DNA of 55,802 nt from Streptococcus panodentis (GCF_017884005.1 NZ_QFAY01000012.1:1-55802); one strand, 5' to 3'. Positions 1 through 8,830 are shown, counted from the first letter of the stretch. The notes: a model not told the origin generated them from the sequence alone. Numbers and translations: made by a program.

Positions 1-27
1 CTCAAAACCTCCACTGGAGCTTTTGAG
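1..27. repeat. Hairpin at window edge
   Basis: An inverted repeat pairs CTCAAAA with TTTTGAG, and an inner CTCC/GGAG extends it to about 11 bp around a 3-nt loop, with one C-C mismatch. It could be a terminator or part of the repeat cluster that follows. It has no long T-run on either side, so its function is unclear. Confidence 0.5.
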
Positions 28-84
28 CAATCAGCTACCGCGTCAAGAGTTTTTTACCAAAACAAAGCGAGACTGAAAGACTTT

Positions 85-210
85 TATACGGTATCTCCCA
101 AAAGATCCATCCCTCTGTGGGTGAGGACACAGCCATCATGGGAGTCTTATACGGTATCTTCCCGAAGATAGCTCCCTCTGTGGGTGAGGACGCAGCCATC
201 ATGGGAGTCT
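85..210. repeat. 63-bp tandem direct repeat, two copies
   Basis: Copy 1 is 85-147 and copy 2 is 148-210. They differ at a handful of positions. Each unit starts TATACGGTATCT and ends CATCATGGGAGTCT. Each contains nested complementary arms: (C)TCCC against GGGA(G), and CTGTG against CACAG or CGCAG. Either strand could therefore fold into a two-level hairpin. A third GATGGGAGTCT occurs at 241-251 as a partial copy. No protein-coding sense is evident. The units lie just downstream of the sugar kinase gene on the minus strand and may be transcribed as its 3' UTR. Confidence 0.75.
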
Positions 211-278
211 GTCTCAGCCTCTTCCTGTATTCTATTATTTGATGGGAGTCTGGTCCAGTCTCCTCTTTTATACTCGAT

Positions 279-1175
279 TCACATACTGTTTCTCAAGTGG
301 CATACGGCCCCCAGCAGGTTGGCTTCGTTTTTAAAGGCACAGCTGTCAATTTCCACATCAGAAAGCATGCTGTCTAAGACTGGAGAAGACTTCTTGATTG
401 TGCTGTAAGCTGAGCGGATACCATCCAAAAGAACCGGCTGGCTGCTGATACCGCCGCCGATTAACACCTTCTCCAAATCCAAAATTGTATGCAGATTATA
501 GACAATCAAAGCCAAATCCTGACAGTATTGCTCAAACAGACGGTTCAGCTGAGGGTGCTGGCCGCCGGCAATCGCCTCAAAAACAGCCTTGCCGTCCTGC
601 CTGTCCGGCAAATCCAGTACTTGGGCCGCTCTTTCGACAAAGGAAACGCCAGATGCCTGACTGGCCCACCAGTTTTCAGAGAGAGAGCCGTCGGGATGAT
701 TCAAAACAAAACTCAGCTCCCCGGCCTGAAAATGCTGCCCCTGCAGAGGGCGGCCATTTAGCAGTATAGCGCCGCCAAGCCCTGTACCCAGCGTCAAAAT
801 CAGTGCATTGCGGCTGTTTTGCAGATGCCCTTTCCAAACCTCAGCCAGAAGGGCGGCCTTGGCATCATTCATGACAGCGCAGGGAAGCTGTGTCTTGTCT
901 TTCAGATAATCCTTTAAAGGCAGTTCCTTTACATACTCCAGAGAACCGCCGACAAAAACATAACCGCTGGCTGGATCGATTTTCCCCGGACAGGAAAGAG
1001 CCACACCGGCAATCTGCCCTCTTTTTTTCGCAGTCAGCTCTTCCAGCAGCTGCAGAAAATCCTCTAAAGCTTCTGGTGTCGGAGTTTTCTCTACCTGCCC
1101 AATCTCTCCCTGCTCTGATACAAGAGCAGATTTGACAAAGGTTCCGCCGATATCAATTGCCAAATAATCTGTCAT
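279..1175 (-). CDS. ROK-family sugar kinase (BglK-like)
   Basis: A 298-aa ROK kinase, predicted to phosphorylate a hexose or glucoside with ATP in the cytoplasm. The N-terminal phosphate loop DIGGT is at residues 8-12, the likely catalytic Asp is in ND at 103-104, and the second ATP motif GTGLGG is at 130-135. The zinc-binding Cys cluster typical of ROK glucokinases and NagC repressors is absent: where GH...CxCGxxG is expected the protein has AGELSFV (151-157). That resembles the beta-glucoside kinase (BglK) branch of ROK proteins as I remember it. It lies 14 bp after a sugar O-acetyltransferase gene and behind a LicT-type antiterminator, so a beta-glucoside substrate is plausible but inferred. 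No HTH is present, so it is not a ROK repressor. Confidence 0.85.
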   Translation of the reverse strand: MTDYLAIDIGGTFVKSALVSEQGEIGQVEKTPTPEALEDFLQLLEELTAKKRGQIAGVALSCPGKIDPASGYVFVGGSLEYVKELPLKDYLKDKTQLPCAVMNDAKAALLAEVWKGHLQNSRNALILTLGTGLGGAILLNGRPLQGQHFQAGELSFVLNHPDGSLSENWWASQASGVSFVERAAQVLDLPDRQDGKAVFEAIAGGQHPQLNRLFEQYCQDLALIVYNLHTILDLEKVLIGGGISSQPVLLDGIRSAYSTIKKSSPVLDSMLSDVEIDSCAFKNEANLLGAVCHLRNSM

Positions 1176-1189
1176 CGTCCCACCTCCGT

Positions 1190-1750
1190 TCAGTCTTTTA
1201 CAGGGATTTCTCTGATGATCCGGGCTGGGTTGCCCGCTAAGACAACATTGTCGCCGAAAGATTTGGTCACGACCGAACCGGCTCCGACCACAACATTGTC
1301 TCCCAGCGTCACGCCTGGCAGGATCGTCACCCCGCCGCCTGCCCAGAAATTATCCCCGATAGTAATAGGTGCACCATATTCGATACCTGAATTGCGCTCG
1401 GCTGGATCCAAAGGGTGCAGGGGAGTTAAGAGCTGACAGTTGGGACCAAAGAGGGCATTGTCTCCGATTCTGATAGGGCAAACATCCAGCATGGTCATAT
1501 TCCAGTTGGAATAAAAATTCTCTCCCAGATGAATGTTGAGGCCGTAGTCACAGACCAAGTTCGGCTTCATAGACACCTTGTGTCCGGTGCTGCCAAACCA
1601 CTCTTTGATGATTGCTTTGCGCTTAGCACTGTCCTTTTCCTCGTTAAAGCGATACTGAAATTCTTTAGAGCGAAGAGCCAATTGCTCCAGTTCAGGGTCC
1701 TGCGGCCGGTATCTCTCCCCGGCAGTCATCTTTTCGTACTCTGTTCTCAT
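1190..1750 (-). CDS. Sugar O-acetyltransferase (maltose/galactoside acetyltransferase family)
   Basis: A 186-aa protein of the Maa/LacA family, which transfers acetyl from acetyl-CoA to the 6-hydroxyl of sugars. Residues about 5-60 form the N-terminal Mac domain (MTAGERYRPQDPEL). Residues about 75-180 are hexapeptide repeats of a left-handed beta helix (for example TIGDNFWAGGGVTILPGVTL, VVVGAGSVV). The His in LLTPLHPLD is at the usual catalytic position. Length is normal for the family. The start codon overlaps the stop of the antiterminator gene by 4 nt, so the two are translationally coupled. The exact acceptor sugar cannot be told from sequence. Confidence 0.9.
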   Translation of the reverse strand: MRTEYEKMTAGERYRPQDPELEQLALRSKEFQYRFNEEKDSAKRKAIIKEWFGSTGHKVSMKPNLVCDYGLNIHLGENFYSNWNMTMLDVCPIRIGDNALFGPNCQLLTPLHPLDPAERNSGIEYGAPITIGDNFWAGGGVTILPGVTLGDNVVVGAGSVVTKSFGDNVVLAGNPARIIREIPVKD

Positions 1751-2568
1751 GGCATTCTCCTTTTCATTCGTGATAGGTGGATGGTCAGATAAAGCTGTTC
1801 ATCATCTGAGGTATCATAATCTCGGGTCTGTTTGAGAAATTCTGCAATCCTTCTGGTCGTTTCATAGGCCAAGGGATACTTGATTTTCATCATCTCAAAC
1901 ATCTCATTGTCTCCCAGATCGCGGTGGCCGCTGTCGGTCAGCACCCGCTCACAGAAAAATTTAAGATGGGTCATAAAGCGCTCAACATAGATATTCTCCT
2001 CATCCAAGGATATTTCCAGACTGTACTTGACAATCGTCAGGATTTCTTCCATCAGCATAGTCAAATCACGCGCCGCTCCAGCACCGCTGTCCAGCTCAGC
2101 ATTGACCAGAGTCAGGGCCATAAAGGCCGCTTCATCGTCCGGCAGCTCCCTGCCCAAGTAATTGCTGAGCAGACCGCTGGCATACCTGCTAACCTCAAAC
2201 TCAGCTGGAAAAAAGCGTTTAATATCCCATGTAAGGAAATTTTTCAGATACAGTTCATCTTCCAAGCGCAGCACGACTCCGTGCATGTGATCAGCCATCG
2301 ACAGAAAGGCACTGTCCTTCATCCTTTTCTGAAGCTTTTCCCGCGCAAAAGAAATGACCTCATCTGCCATTTCCATGATTTCCGGCGGCAGTTCCAGCAA
2401 TAACTGGCGCTTGCTTTGACTTAAGACATACTTTTTCTCAATCAGCTGGTCTGGGATTTCATCACCGGCCTTGCGGCCAAATGCCAGCCCCCGCCCCATG
2501 AGAATCACTTCTTCCTGCTCTTCTTCTGAAATCACAACATTATTATTTAAGACTTTACTTATCAGCAT
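1747..2568 (-). CDS. licT: BglG/LicT-family transcriptional antiterminator
   Basis: A 273-aa antiterminator that, in this family, binds a ribonucleic antiterminator hairpin in sugar-PTS mRNAs and is controlled by PTS phosphorylation. The CAT RNA-binding domain is residues 1-55 ([25 protein letters not shown]). PRD1 is about 65-165 and PRD2 about 170-273. By alignment from memory to B. subtilis LicT, three of the four regulatory histidines are present (H94, H201, H264). The PRD1 position of LicT H159 is Thr153 here, in ALTLVNAEL where ALHIVNAEL is usual. No beta-glucoside PTS gene lies in the window, so its target operon must be elsewhere. It ends 4 nt inside the acetyltransferase gene. Confidence 0.9.
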   Translation of the reverse strand: MLISKVLNNNVVISEEEQEEVILMGRGLAFGRKAGDEIPDQLIEKKYVLSQSKRQLLLELPPEIMEMADEVISFAREKLQKRMKDSAFLSMADHMHGVVLRLEDELYLKNFLTWDIKRFFPAEFEVSRYASGLLSNYLGRELPDDEAAFMALTLVNAELDSGAGAARDLTMLMEEILTIVKYSLEISLDEENIYVERFMTHLKFFCERVLTDSGHRDLGDNEMFEMMKIKYPLAYETTRRIAEFLKQTRDYDTSDDEQLYLTIHLSRMKRRMP

Positions 2569-3355
2569 TTCTCACCTCTTGCGGCTGACTGTTTTTCAGC
2601 ATGGATTTGACAGGCTCAAATGTCCTGCGGTGGATGGGGCTCACCCCTAGTTTTTTGAGCCCCTGCAAGTGAAGCTTGGTCCCATAGCCGGCATTGTGAG
2701 CAAAGTCGTAGCCGGGAAATTGTTGATCGCAGTCTGCCATCAGGCGATCCCGAGTGACCTTGGCCACAATCGATGCGGCCGCAATAGACAGGGAATTGGC
2801 ATCCCCTTTGATGATGGACTGCTGGGGCAAATCAAGCTCCAGCCTCATGGCATCAATGAGCAGATAATCAGGCCGGACCGCCAGCTTTCCGACAGCCTTC
2901 ATCATCGCCAGCTTGGTCGCTTCGTAGATGTTGACTTTGTCAATCATCTCGTTATCCACACAGCCGATACCAACGGCCACAGCCTGATCCATAACCGCCT
3001 GATAGAGTTCCTCATGCTTCTTTTTGGGAATTTTCTTGCTGTCGTTCAGTCCTTTTATTTTGCAGTTTTGGGGAAGAATGACCGCTGCTGCTAAGACCGG
3101 TCCGGCCAGCGGACCGCGGCCGACCTCATCAATCCCGGCAACCGCCTGAAAACCCTGCGCATACAGTTCTTTCTCACAGCGCAGCATCTTCTCCAAACGC
3201 GCTTCTTCATCGAGCGCAGCCTGAATTTCCCGCTGCCGCTTGGCAACCGCCTTCTGTACGCCTGCCCGCTGGTCCTGAGCTAACTCCGCAAGTTTAGGGT
3301 CCTTGATGTTCCTAATGTTGGCTAAGACTTCCTGAATCTCCTTAATTGTTGTCAT
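2555..3355 (-). CDS. rnhB: Ribonuclease HII
   Basis: A 266-aa type 2 RNase H that cleaves the RNA strand of RNA-DNA hybrids, including single ribonucleotides in DNA. The start [10 protein letters not shown] at 3355 is chosen over an upstream in-frame ATG at 3448, because the latter lies deep inside rbgA and gives an N-terminus unlike the family. Motif [13 protein letters not shown] has the first two acidic metal ligands (D76, E77), and DYLLIDAM supplies a later one. An N-terminal basic/coiled extension of about 70 residues is normal for the Bacillus/Streptococcus form. It overlaps the end of rbgA by 14 nt and is followed by licT, whose start overlaps its 3' end by 14 nt. Confidence 0.95.
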   Translation of the reverse strand: MTTIKEIQEVLANIRNIKDPKLAELAQDQRAGVQKAVAKRQREIQAALDEEARLEKMLRCEKELYAQGFQAVAGIDEVGRGPLAGPVLAAAVILPQNCKIKGLNDSKKIPKKKHEELYQAVMDQAVAVGIGCVDNEMIDKVNIYEATKLAMMKAVGKLAVRPDYLLIDAMRLELDLPQQSIIKGDANSLSIAAASIVAKVTRDRLMADCDQQFPGYDFAHNAGYGTKLHLQGLKKLGVSPIHRRTFEPVKSMLKNSQPQEVRNADK

Positions 3356-4193
3356 GTGATTCTCCCAGCCTGTCCAGTGAATAGCGCCCCAGCTTGCCGT
3401 CCCGTACTTCCTTGACAAAAAGGCTGTAAAAACGGTCATAATCATCACGGAAGCCTAATGTTTGCGTCATGGCCATGATGATTTCAGGTGCTGCTTCCTC
3501 TAAGTTCATCTGCCGAAAGCGGGCCTGCAGCTCCTCAGGATAATACTCCTTAAAATAATTGAGCCCGAAAATCGTCACCTCATCCATGGGCAGGAGATTG
3601 TCCTTGATGGCGCCGGTCAGAGCCAGTTTGAGCGCTACTGTCTCGTCTTCAAACTTAGGCCAGAGAATGCCGGGCGTATCCAGAATTTCCAGATCTTTAT
3701 TGGACTTAAGCCACTGCTGGCCTTTTGTCACACCGGGTTTATTGCCCACAACAGCGATTTTCCTACCGGCCAGCCGGTTCATGAGTGTGGATTTGCCGGC
3801 ATTGGGAATGCCGATAATCATCGTTCGCAGGGTTTCCAGCTGAATTCCCCGCTCCCGCTGACGGGCCAGCTTATCAGCCATCAGACTCTTAGCAGCCTCT
3901 GTCACTTTTTTGACCGCAGCCTGCTCCTTGGAGTTAATGGCCAAGGTTTTGAGGCCCCTGCTTTCAAAATACTGCTGCCATTCTTTGGTGATCGTTGGAT
4001 CAGCCAAGTCAGCCTTATTTAAAATCAGCAGTTTGGGCTTGTCCCCCACAATCTTAGTCAGCATAGGATTCTGACTGGACAAAGGCAGACGGGCGTCCAC
4101 CAAAATCGTCACAAAATCCACAAACTTGATATTTTCCTGAACCTGCCGCCTTGCCTTGGACATGTGGCCTGGAAACCATTGAATCGTTGCCAT
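3342..4193 (-). CDS. rbgA: Ribosome biogenesis GTPase RbgA (YlqF)
   Basis: A 283-aa circularly permuted GTPase needed for late assembly of the 50S subunit. The permuted motif order is visible: G4 NKAD at 59-62, then G1 GIPNAGKST at 128-136, then G3 DTPG at 172-175. The C-terminal helical domain (about 200-283) is the RNA-binding part. It starts [11 protein letters not shown], typical of the family, with a GAAAGG ribosome site. It is co-transcribed with rnhB, which overlaps it. A promoter with -10 TAAAAT preceded by TGG lies at 4245-4250. Confidence 0.96.
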   Translation of the reverse strand: MATIQWFPGHMSKARRQVQENIKFVDFVTILVDARLPLSSQNPMLTKIVGDKPKLLILNKADLADPTITKEWQQYFESRGLKTLAINSKEQAAVKKVTEAAKSLMADKLARQRERGIQLETLRTMIIGIPNAGKSTLMNRLAGRKIAVVGNKPGVTKGQQWLKSNKDLEILDTPGILWPKFEDETVALKLALTGAIKDNLLPMDEVTIFGLNYFKEYYPEELQARFRQMNLEEAAPEIIMAMTQTLGFRDDYDRFYSLFVKEVRDGKLGRYSLDRLGESHDNN

Positions 4194-4244
4194 AATTTTC
4201 CTTTCAACCGGTGCTTTATTTGCAAAACACCCTATCTCTAAACT

Positions 4245-4250
4245 ATTTTA
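4245..4250 (-). promoter_or_regulatory. rbgA -10 box (extended)
   Basis: On the minus strand TGG TAAAAT (extended -10) lies about 52 nt before the rbgA ATG, at the head of the rbgA-rnhB-licT-acetyltransferase-kinase gene string. No good -35 is visible, which fits an extended -10 promoter. Confidence 0.5.
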
Positions 4251-4316
4251 CCATATTTCTGGGATTTGGGCCGGCCAATTATCAAAACAAGGATACCGCC
4301 ATTACCAGAGCAAATG

Positions 4317-4339
4317 AAAAAGCCCAGCTTGGACTTTTT
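4317..4339 (-). terminator. Rho-independent terminator after the 4346-4855 gene
   Basis: AAAAAGcCC and GGaCTTTTT pair around a 5-nt loop with one mismatch. On the minus strand the stem ends in a T-run. It lies 7 nt after the stop of the membrane protein gene. Confidence 0.7.
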
Positions 4340-4345
4340 CAGCAT

Positions 4346-4855
4346 TTAAATCAAAATCAGAATAAGCGCTGTCACTCCCGCTAAGAGGAGAGCAACAAAG
4401 CTCATTGCCAGACAGCCCTTGAAGAATCCTTTCAGATGAAAAAGATAGTCTTTATGCCCCTGACAGTGCTCCGTTCCCGGAAAGATAAAAAGCGGCGATG
4501 TCAGGCAGCAGATCAGCAGCCAGTCTACAAGAAAAAGATCAACCGCATTCCAAACCATGCCCATTAGCCAATAATGCGCAAATAAGGTCAGAAACGGCGT
4601 CTCCTTCCAGCCGTAAGTCCAAAGAGCACCGGCCAGAGCTGTCAGGATTAAGACAGTAAAACTAATCAGGCCGAAAAGGATATTTTTCTTTTTCTGCTCC
4701 CTATCAGCTGCCGGAATACCGGCAGCTTCCTGCACATCTTTGGGATAATCATGAAGGATGGTCTGGGGAAATCTTGTCACAGACAGATGCACCATCAGCA
4801 TCCACAGAGCTGACCACAGCAAACCCTGAATAAGCGCTGCTGTTACTGGAAACAT
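4346..4855 (-). CDS. Hypothetical integral membrane protein
   Basis: I do not recognise this 169-aa protein. It shows four likely membrane segments: about 3-25, 60-83, 88-123 (long, aromatic-rich, around HYWLMGMVWNAVDLFLVDWLL) and 146-169. A charged cytoplasmic-type stretch PADREQKKKN sits between the first two. A GTEHCQGHKDY loop precedes the last helix and carries two His and a Cys that could bind a metal, which is speculation. The start has a GGAGGTG site in CAGGAGGTGGCTC. It lies 29 bp after the ATP-cone gene in the same direction, so the two may form an operon. Confidence 0.7.
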   Translation of the reverse strand: MFPVTAALIQGLLWSALWMLMVHLSVTRFPQTILHDYPKDVQEAAGIPAADREQKKKNILFGLISFTVLILTALAGALWTYGWKETPFLTLFAHYWLMGMVWNAVDLFLVDWLLICCLTSPLFIFPGTEHCQGHKDYLFHLKGFFKGCLAMSFVALLLAGVTALILILI

Positions 4856-4884
4856 GAGCCACCTCCTGTCTCATCGCCGCTTGC

Positions 4885-5223
4885 TTAGCGGACTTGCTCG
4901 AAATGCAGATGCACCGCAATATGATCGCCGTAGCCACTGCGCTCCAAATCACGCTGCAGGCGGTAAGAGATGTAATGCTCGGCAATCGTGATGTAGCCAG
5001 CACCCAAGAGACGGCTTTCCACCATGGACTGAATCATGCTAATGGTCGCACGCTCAACTTTGGCCTCTTCCAAATCCAGTACCACCTTTTTAGTGACTTG
5101 GGCCAGATTCTGGCGGAGATCATCCGTCAGTACATAGACAGTCTGAGCTGCCTTCAAAACCGCTTGGTAAATCTTATCCGGGTCAAAGTCTACAACTTCA
5201 CCGCTTCTTTTAATAACTTGCAT
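4885..5223 (-). CDS. Stand-alone ATP-cone domain protein
   Basis: A 112-aa protein consisting almost entirely of one ATP-cone, the nucleotide-binding regulatory module normally fused to ribonucleotide reductases (NrdA, NrdD) or to the zinc ribbon of NrdR. The signature MQVIKRSGEVVDFDPDKIY at residues 1-19 contains the K-R-x-G-x-x-x-x-F-D core. The helical part runs to about residue 95. There are no cysteines, so no NrdR zinc ribbon. No reductase gene is nearby. It has its own AAAGGAG site and a TATAAT box about 25 nt upstream. It may sense ATP/dATP and act on a partner in trans (inference). Confidence 0.8.
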   Translation of the reverse strand: MQVIKRSGEVVDFDPDKIYQAVLKAAQTVYVLTDDLRQNLAQVTKKVVLDLEEAKVERATISMIQSMVESRLLGAGYITIAEHYISYRLQRDLERSGYGDHIAVHLHFEQVR

Positions 5224-5721
5224 AAAAACTCCTTTAGATTTTATTTATTATAGATAGAGTCAGCAGCACGCGTCTCTCGGCTGCCCATCCGCTTCCTCTG
5301 CGAACAGGACCGTAGCAGACTCCCCTTGATGCAGCTTATAGAACTATTATACCTTCTTTTATCCATTTTTTCAAAAAAATTTTCACCAGCTCCCTTCTTA
5401 CAAAAATGTAAGAAAAGAAGTGAAAATGTAAGCTAAAGTTATGGAAGCGCAGATACATTTGCGGTAAGATGGGAGGATAAAAAACGGAACTCATACTCAG
5501 TGAAAATCATCAACAAAGCAAACAGTTCCTGTCGTCCTGACAGTTCCTGCCTAGTTTGCTGCTCTTTGAACATAATCGGTTCAATGCAGACAGTGCTAGA
5601 GCAAGCTCTTTCGACAGGAGGACCAGCAAAATCACTGCTTCGGGGTTATGGGCAGTGCTTGGTCAGCCTTGATTTTCGCAGAGCATCAGAATGTTCCCTG
5701 TATCTGTCAAAGGAGGAAACC
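5224..5721. other. Long intergenic region with a palindrome and degenerate repeats
   Basis: About 500 bp without a convincing gene. It contains the promoter of the ATP-cone gene and an AT-rich palindrome TTCTTACA-AAAA-TGTAAGAA at 5395-5414. AAAATGTAAG is repeated 20 bp on, at 5423-5432. From about 5490 onward the sequence (CATACTCAGTGAAAATCATC) resembles the streptococcal intergenic ATACTCAATGAAAATC-type repeats known to me. An in-frame ATG at 5500 would extend the TraX gene through this stretch, but the translated part looks non-coding. Confidence 0.6.
5395..5414. promoter_or_regulatory. Palindromic operator candidate
   Basis: A perfect 8-bp inverted repeat (TTCTTACA/TGTAAGAA) has a 4-nt A-rich centre. 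The right half AAAATGTAAG recurs exactly two helical turns (20 bp) downstream. This spacing favours a protein-binding site. It is about 310 bp before traX-like and 170 bp before the ATP-cone gene, so the controlled gene is uncertain. Confidence 0.4.
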
Positions 5722-6453
5722 ATGACTTCAAAATCAATAAGCAGCAGCACTCTAAAACTGATTGCTATGTTCGCCATGCTGATCGACCATATTGCTTGGG
5801 TGCTCTTCCCGCTGGAAATCAACATGAATATCCTATCTGACAACTGGATTGCTAATAGTATGCATATGATCGGCCGGCTGGCCTTTCCTGTCTTTGCCTT
5901 TTGTATTGCTGAAGGCTATCTGCACAGCCATGACCTCAAAAACTACCTGAAGCGCCTCGGCATGCTGGCCTTTATCAGCATCCTCCCCTTTTCGCTCATC
6001 GGCTGGGTAACCGGTATCGGATTTATCACGCAAAATACTGTCTTTACGCTCTTTTTAGGTCTCTGCGCTCTCTATTTCAGCGACCGGCAGCAGAAAACCT
6101 GGAAGAAAGTGCTGATTGTTCTTTTCTGTTTTGCCTTGTCAGTTTTAGCTGATGGCGGCCTCGGAGGCGGTGTGTTTGGTATTTATGCTTTTGCAAAGAT
6201 ACAGAACCCCACAGCCAGAAGAATTGCCGGCTTTGCTGCTCTGATCAGCATTCAGCTTCTCTTGCTTGCAGTCAATTTTTCTATCAGCGGCTTGGCCGAG
6301 CCAGCCATCGCCTTTGCCGGCTTTCTTTTGGTCACTGCCTTTTACAACGGCCGGAAGGGACCCAGCATCGGCAAGCTCTTTTATTACTTTTATCCCCTGC
6401 ATTTGCTGGTCTTAGCTCTGCTGCGAATAGGCTATTTGCTGCTGACACACTAA
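5722..6453 (+). CDS. TraX-family membrane protein
   Basis: A 243-aa integral membrane protein of the TraX family (F-pilin acetylation protein homologues, widespread in Firmicutes as putative membrane acyltransferases). The start at 5722 is chosen because AGGAGG sits at 5711-5716, just before the ATG, and because the family hallmark follows at once: LKLIAMFAMLIDHIA, with Asp and His in the first membrane helix. Seven or eight hydrophobic segments follow. Near the C-terminus YYFYPLHLLVLALL is the second conserved signature. The gene is monocistronic and ends at a bidirectional terminator shared with dapA. The physiological substrate in streptococci is unknown. Confidence 0.85.
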   Translation: MTSKSISSSTLKLIAMFAMLIDHIAWVLFPLEINMNILSDNWIANSMHMIGRLAFPVFAFCIAEGYLHSHDLKNYLKRLGMLAFISILPFSLIGWVTGIGFITQNTVFTLFLGLCALYFSDRQQKTWKKVLIVLFCFALSVLADGGLGGGVFGIYAFAKIQNPTARRIAGFAALISIQLLLLAVNFSISGLAEPAIAFAGFLLVTAFYNGRKGPSIGKLFYYFYPLHLLVLALLRIGYLLLTH

Positions 6454-6478
6454 AACGGACTGTCACCCAGTCCGTTTT
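6452..6478. terminator. Bidirectional terminator between traX-like and dapA
   Basis: AAAACGGACT and AGTCCGTTTT form a perfect 10-bp stem with a 7-nt loop. A T-run follows on the plus strand and the A-run serves as T-run on the minus strand. It separates convergent genes. Confidence 0.9.
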
Positions 6479-6496
6479 TCTCGCGCCTGAACAATC

Positions 6497-7432
6497 TCAA
6501 TAATCGGGTCTCAGCACTCCCTTGACCGTTTCCTTGGTTGCTTGATAGTCGCCGTCCACCACAACCTTAATAATGCGCTTGGCATCCTCTTCAGGCGCTG
6601 GAACCAAGGGCAGACGGGTCGGCCCGGCTTCAAAGCCCAGATAATTCAGCACCGCCTTAACCGGGGCAGGACTCGGATAAGAGAACAGAGCATTCACTTT
6701 GGGGATGAATTTCCGCTGAATAGCCGCTGCCTTTTTGATGTCATTGTGCGCAATCGCATCCAGCATCTCAAACATTTCGTCGCCATTTGTATGAGAAGCA
6801 ACAGAAATAACCCCATCGGCACCGAGATTCACAGCATGGAAGGCATCGCCATCTTCACCAGTATAGACAAGAAATTCCTCCGGCCGATGTTCAATCAGAT
6901 AGGCCATATTAGCCAGACTGGTGCATTCCTTGACGCCGATGATATTAGGATGCTCCGCCAGCCGCAGCATGGTTTCAGGCGTCATCTCGACCACAACCCG
7001 CCCTGGGATATTGTAGATAATGATGGGCAGGTTGGAAGCATCCGCAATCGCTTTAAAGTGCTGATACATTCCTTCCTGAGAAGGTTTGTTGTAGTAAGGA
7101 ACGATGGCCAGACCGGCCGCAAAACCGCCAAATTCATCAACTTCTTTGACAAATTCAATTGAGTCGCGCGTTTCATTGGTACCGACTCCAGCAATCAAGG
7201 GAACCCGGCCATTGACAACTTTTTGAACAGCCGCAAATAATTCCAGCTCTTCATCGTGAGTCAGAGTCGGACTCTCTGCTGTCGTACCGGCCAGCAAGAT
7301 GCCATCCGTATGGTGAGCCAAAAGATGCTCAATCAAATCCGGGATAGCTTCAAAATTAATCGAACCATCTTCATGAAATGGAGTAATGAAAGCCGTGATG
7401 ATTTTACAGTTTTTCAAGTCGTTATAGGCCAT
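6497..7432 (-). CDS. dapA: 4-hydroxy-tetrahydrodipicolinate synthase
   Basis: A 311-aa class I aldolase that condenses pyruvate with aspartate semialdehyde in the lysine/diaminopimelate pathway, supplying cell-wall lysine. The Schiff-base Lys is K168 in GVKECTS, the proton-relay Tyr is Y140 in YNIPGR, and the Thr pair is at 50-51 in AGTTAESPT. Length is normal. It lies 82 bp after asd, which makes its substrate, in the same orientation, so the two probably form an asd-dapA operon. Confidence 0.96.
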   Translation of the reverse strand: MAYNDLKNCKIITAFITPFHEDGSINFEAIPDLIEHLLAHHTDGILLAGTTAESPTLTHDEELELFAAVQKVVNGRVPLIAGVGTNETRDSIEFVKEVDEFGGFAAGLAIVPYYNKPSQEGMYQHFKAIADASNLPIIIYNIPGRVVVEMTPETMLRLAEHPNIIGVKECTSLANMAYLIEHRPEEFLVYTGEDGDAFHAVNLGADGVISVASHTNGDEMFEMLDAIAHNDIKKAAAIQRKFIPKVNALFSYPSPAPVKAVLNYLGFEAGPTRLPLVPAPEEDAKRIIKVVVDGDYQATKETVKGVLRPDY

Positions 7433-7514
7433 AGGCGCACCTTTCTTTGTATGAAAAGAGGGGCGAAAAATCTACTCTTTCTCCCCTAAGTTATCGTGAA
7501 CAGTAGTTAGACTG

Positions 7515-8591
7515 TTATTTCAGCTCGTAAACAAGTTCTTCTGCCGGACGGACCAAACCGCGCTCATGAAGAGTTTCTGCGATTTGGACAGAATTCCAGG
7601 CAGCTCCTTTGAGCAGATTGTCAGACACGATCCACATATGAATGCCGTTTTCAACATCCAGATCCTTGCGTATCCGGCCGACAAAAGTTTCTTTTCTGCC
7701 GACGGCATTGACGGCCTGCGGATAGACTTGATGGGCAGTATCGTCTTCTAAAACAGCGCCCGGAAAGGCTGCAATAGCTGCTTTGACCTCCTCAATCGGT
7801 GCGTTTTCCTTGGTTTCGATATAAACAGACTCAGAGTGAGCTGACAGGACTGGGATGCGGACGCAGGTCGCAGAAACCTTGACAGAGTCGTCTTCCAGAA
7901 TCTTCTTGGTTTCTTTGGTCATTTTCATCTCTTCGTATGTATAGTCATTGTCCGTAAAAACATCAATTTGCGGCAGAGCATTGAAGGCAATCGGATAATG
8001 CTTCTTGTCGCCGCCAGAAGGCAAGATGGCCGCAGTCACGTCCTTGGGATCCACACCGTCGTTGAGTACTTGGCGCAGCTGATCCTGCGTTTCCAAAATG
8101 GCCCCCATACCTGCGCCGGAGACGGCCTGATAGGTCGATACAATCACGCGCTCAATCCCCCACTTATCTGCGATAGCCTTCAGCGGCAGCATCATTTGGA
8201 TAGTAGAGCAGTTTGGACAGGAGATAATCCCCTTGTGGCGATCCAGCGCATGCGCATTGACTTCAGGAACAACCAAGGGAGTCTGGCTGTCTTGGCGGAA
8301 ATAAGAGGTATTGTCCACTACCACTGCTCCTGCTTTGACCGCATAGGGAGCATATTTAGCTGAGGTTGAGCCGCCGGCTGAGAAGAGGGCAATATCAACG
8401 CCTGCAAAAGCATCTTCTGTCGTCTCCTCAATAGCAATGTCCTGACCTCTAAAAGGCAAAACCTTGCCTGCAGAACGGGCAGACGCCAGATAGCGGACCT
8501 TATCAATCGGAAGAGATGATTCTTCCAGCATTTTTATCATCTGAGCGCCAACGGCACCAGTAGCACCGACCACGGCAACTGTATATCCCAT
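7515..8591 (-). CDS. asd: Aspartate-semialdehyde dehydrogenase
   Basis: A 358-aa NADP-dependent enzyme that reduces aspartyl phosphate to aspartate semialdehyde, the branch point to lysine, threonine and methionine. The Rossmann motif VVGATGAVG is at residues 7-15. The catalytic Cys is C128 in SCPNCST. The DRHKGI region and the later substrate-binding Arg/His segment are as in the Gram-positive class. It is preceded by a good promoter (8632-8659) and a GAGG ribosome site, and leads the asd-dapA unit. Confidence 0.96.
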   Translation of the reverse strand: MGYTVAVVGATGAVGAQMIKMLEESSLPIDKVRYLASARSAGKVLPFRGQDIAIEETTEDAFAGVDIALFSAGGSTSAKYAPYAVKAGAVVVDNTSYFRQDSQTPLVVPEVNAHALDRHKGIISCPNCSTIQMMLPLKAIADKWGIERVIVSTYQAVSGAGMGAILETQDQLRQVLNDGVDPKDVTAAILPSGGDKKHYPIAFNALPQIDVFTDNDYTYEEMKMTKETKKILEDDSVKVSATCVRIPVLSAHSESVYIETKENAPIEEVKAAIAAFPGAVLEDDTAHQVYPQAVNAVGRKETFVGRIRKDLDVENGIHMWIVSDNLLKGAAWNSVQIAETLHERGLVRPAEELVYELK

Positions 8592-8631
8592 AGCTTACCT
8601 CGCGATTTTTAAAGAATTTTATATTTTTGCT

Positions 8632-8659
8632 ATTATACCATTTTTGCTGAAAATTGCAA
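8632..8659 (-). promoter_or_regulatory. asd promoter
   Basis: On the minus strand TTGCAA (-35, 8654-8659), a 16-nt spacer, then TATAAT (-10, 8632-8637) preceded by TGG. The -10 is about 40 nt before the asd ATG. Confidence 0.8.
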
Positions 8660-8830
8660 CTCTTTCTAAAGCAGCTGCAGCACTTTACAGCTGGAAACTC
8701 TCTGCCGATATTCAGTGTTTTCCGGCAGTCTCTTATCTGCCGTATCAAAGTCTTCAAATAAACGCAGACCCAGCTTTCACTCTGCCTGCATCAATATCTC
8801 TAAACTCGTCTGCATGCTGCGAATTTGACT

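Noticed and set aside
85..210. Tandem repeats considered as a CRISPR array
   Set aside because: Units abut directly with no unique spacers between them, and no cas genes are present.
5395..5414. TACA-N4-TGTA read as a CopY (copper) operator
   Set aside because: The CopY box needs TACA-N2-TGTA. The spacer is 4 nt and no copper genes are near.
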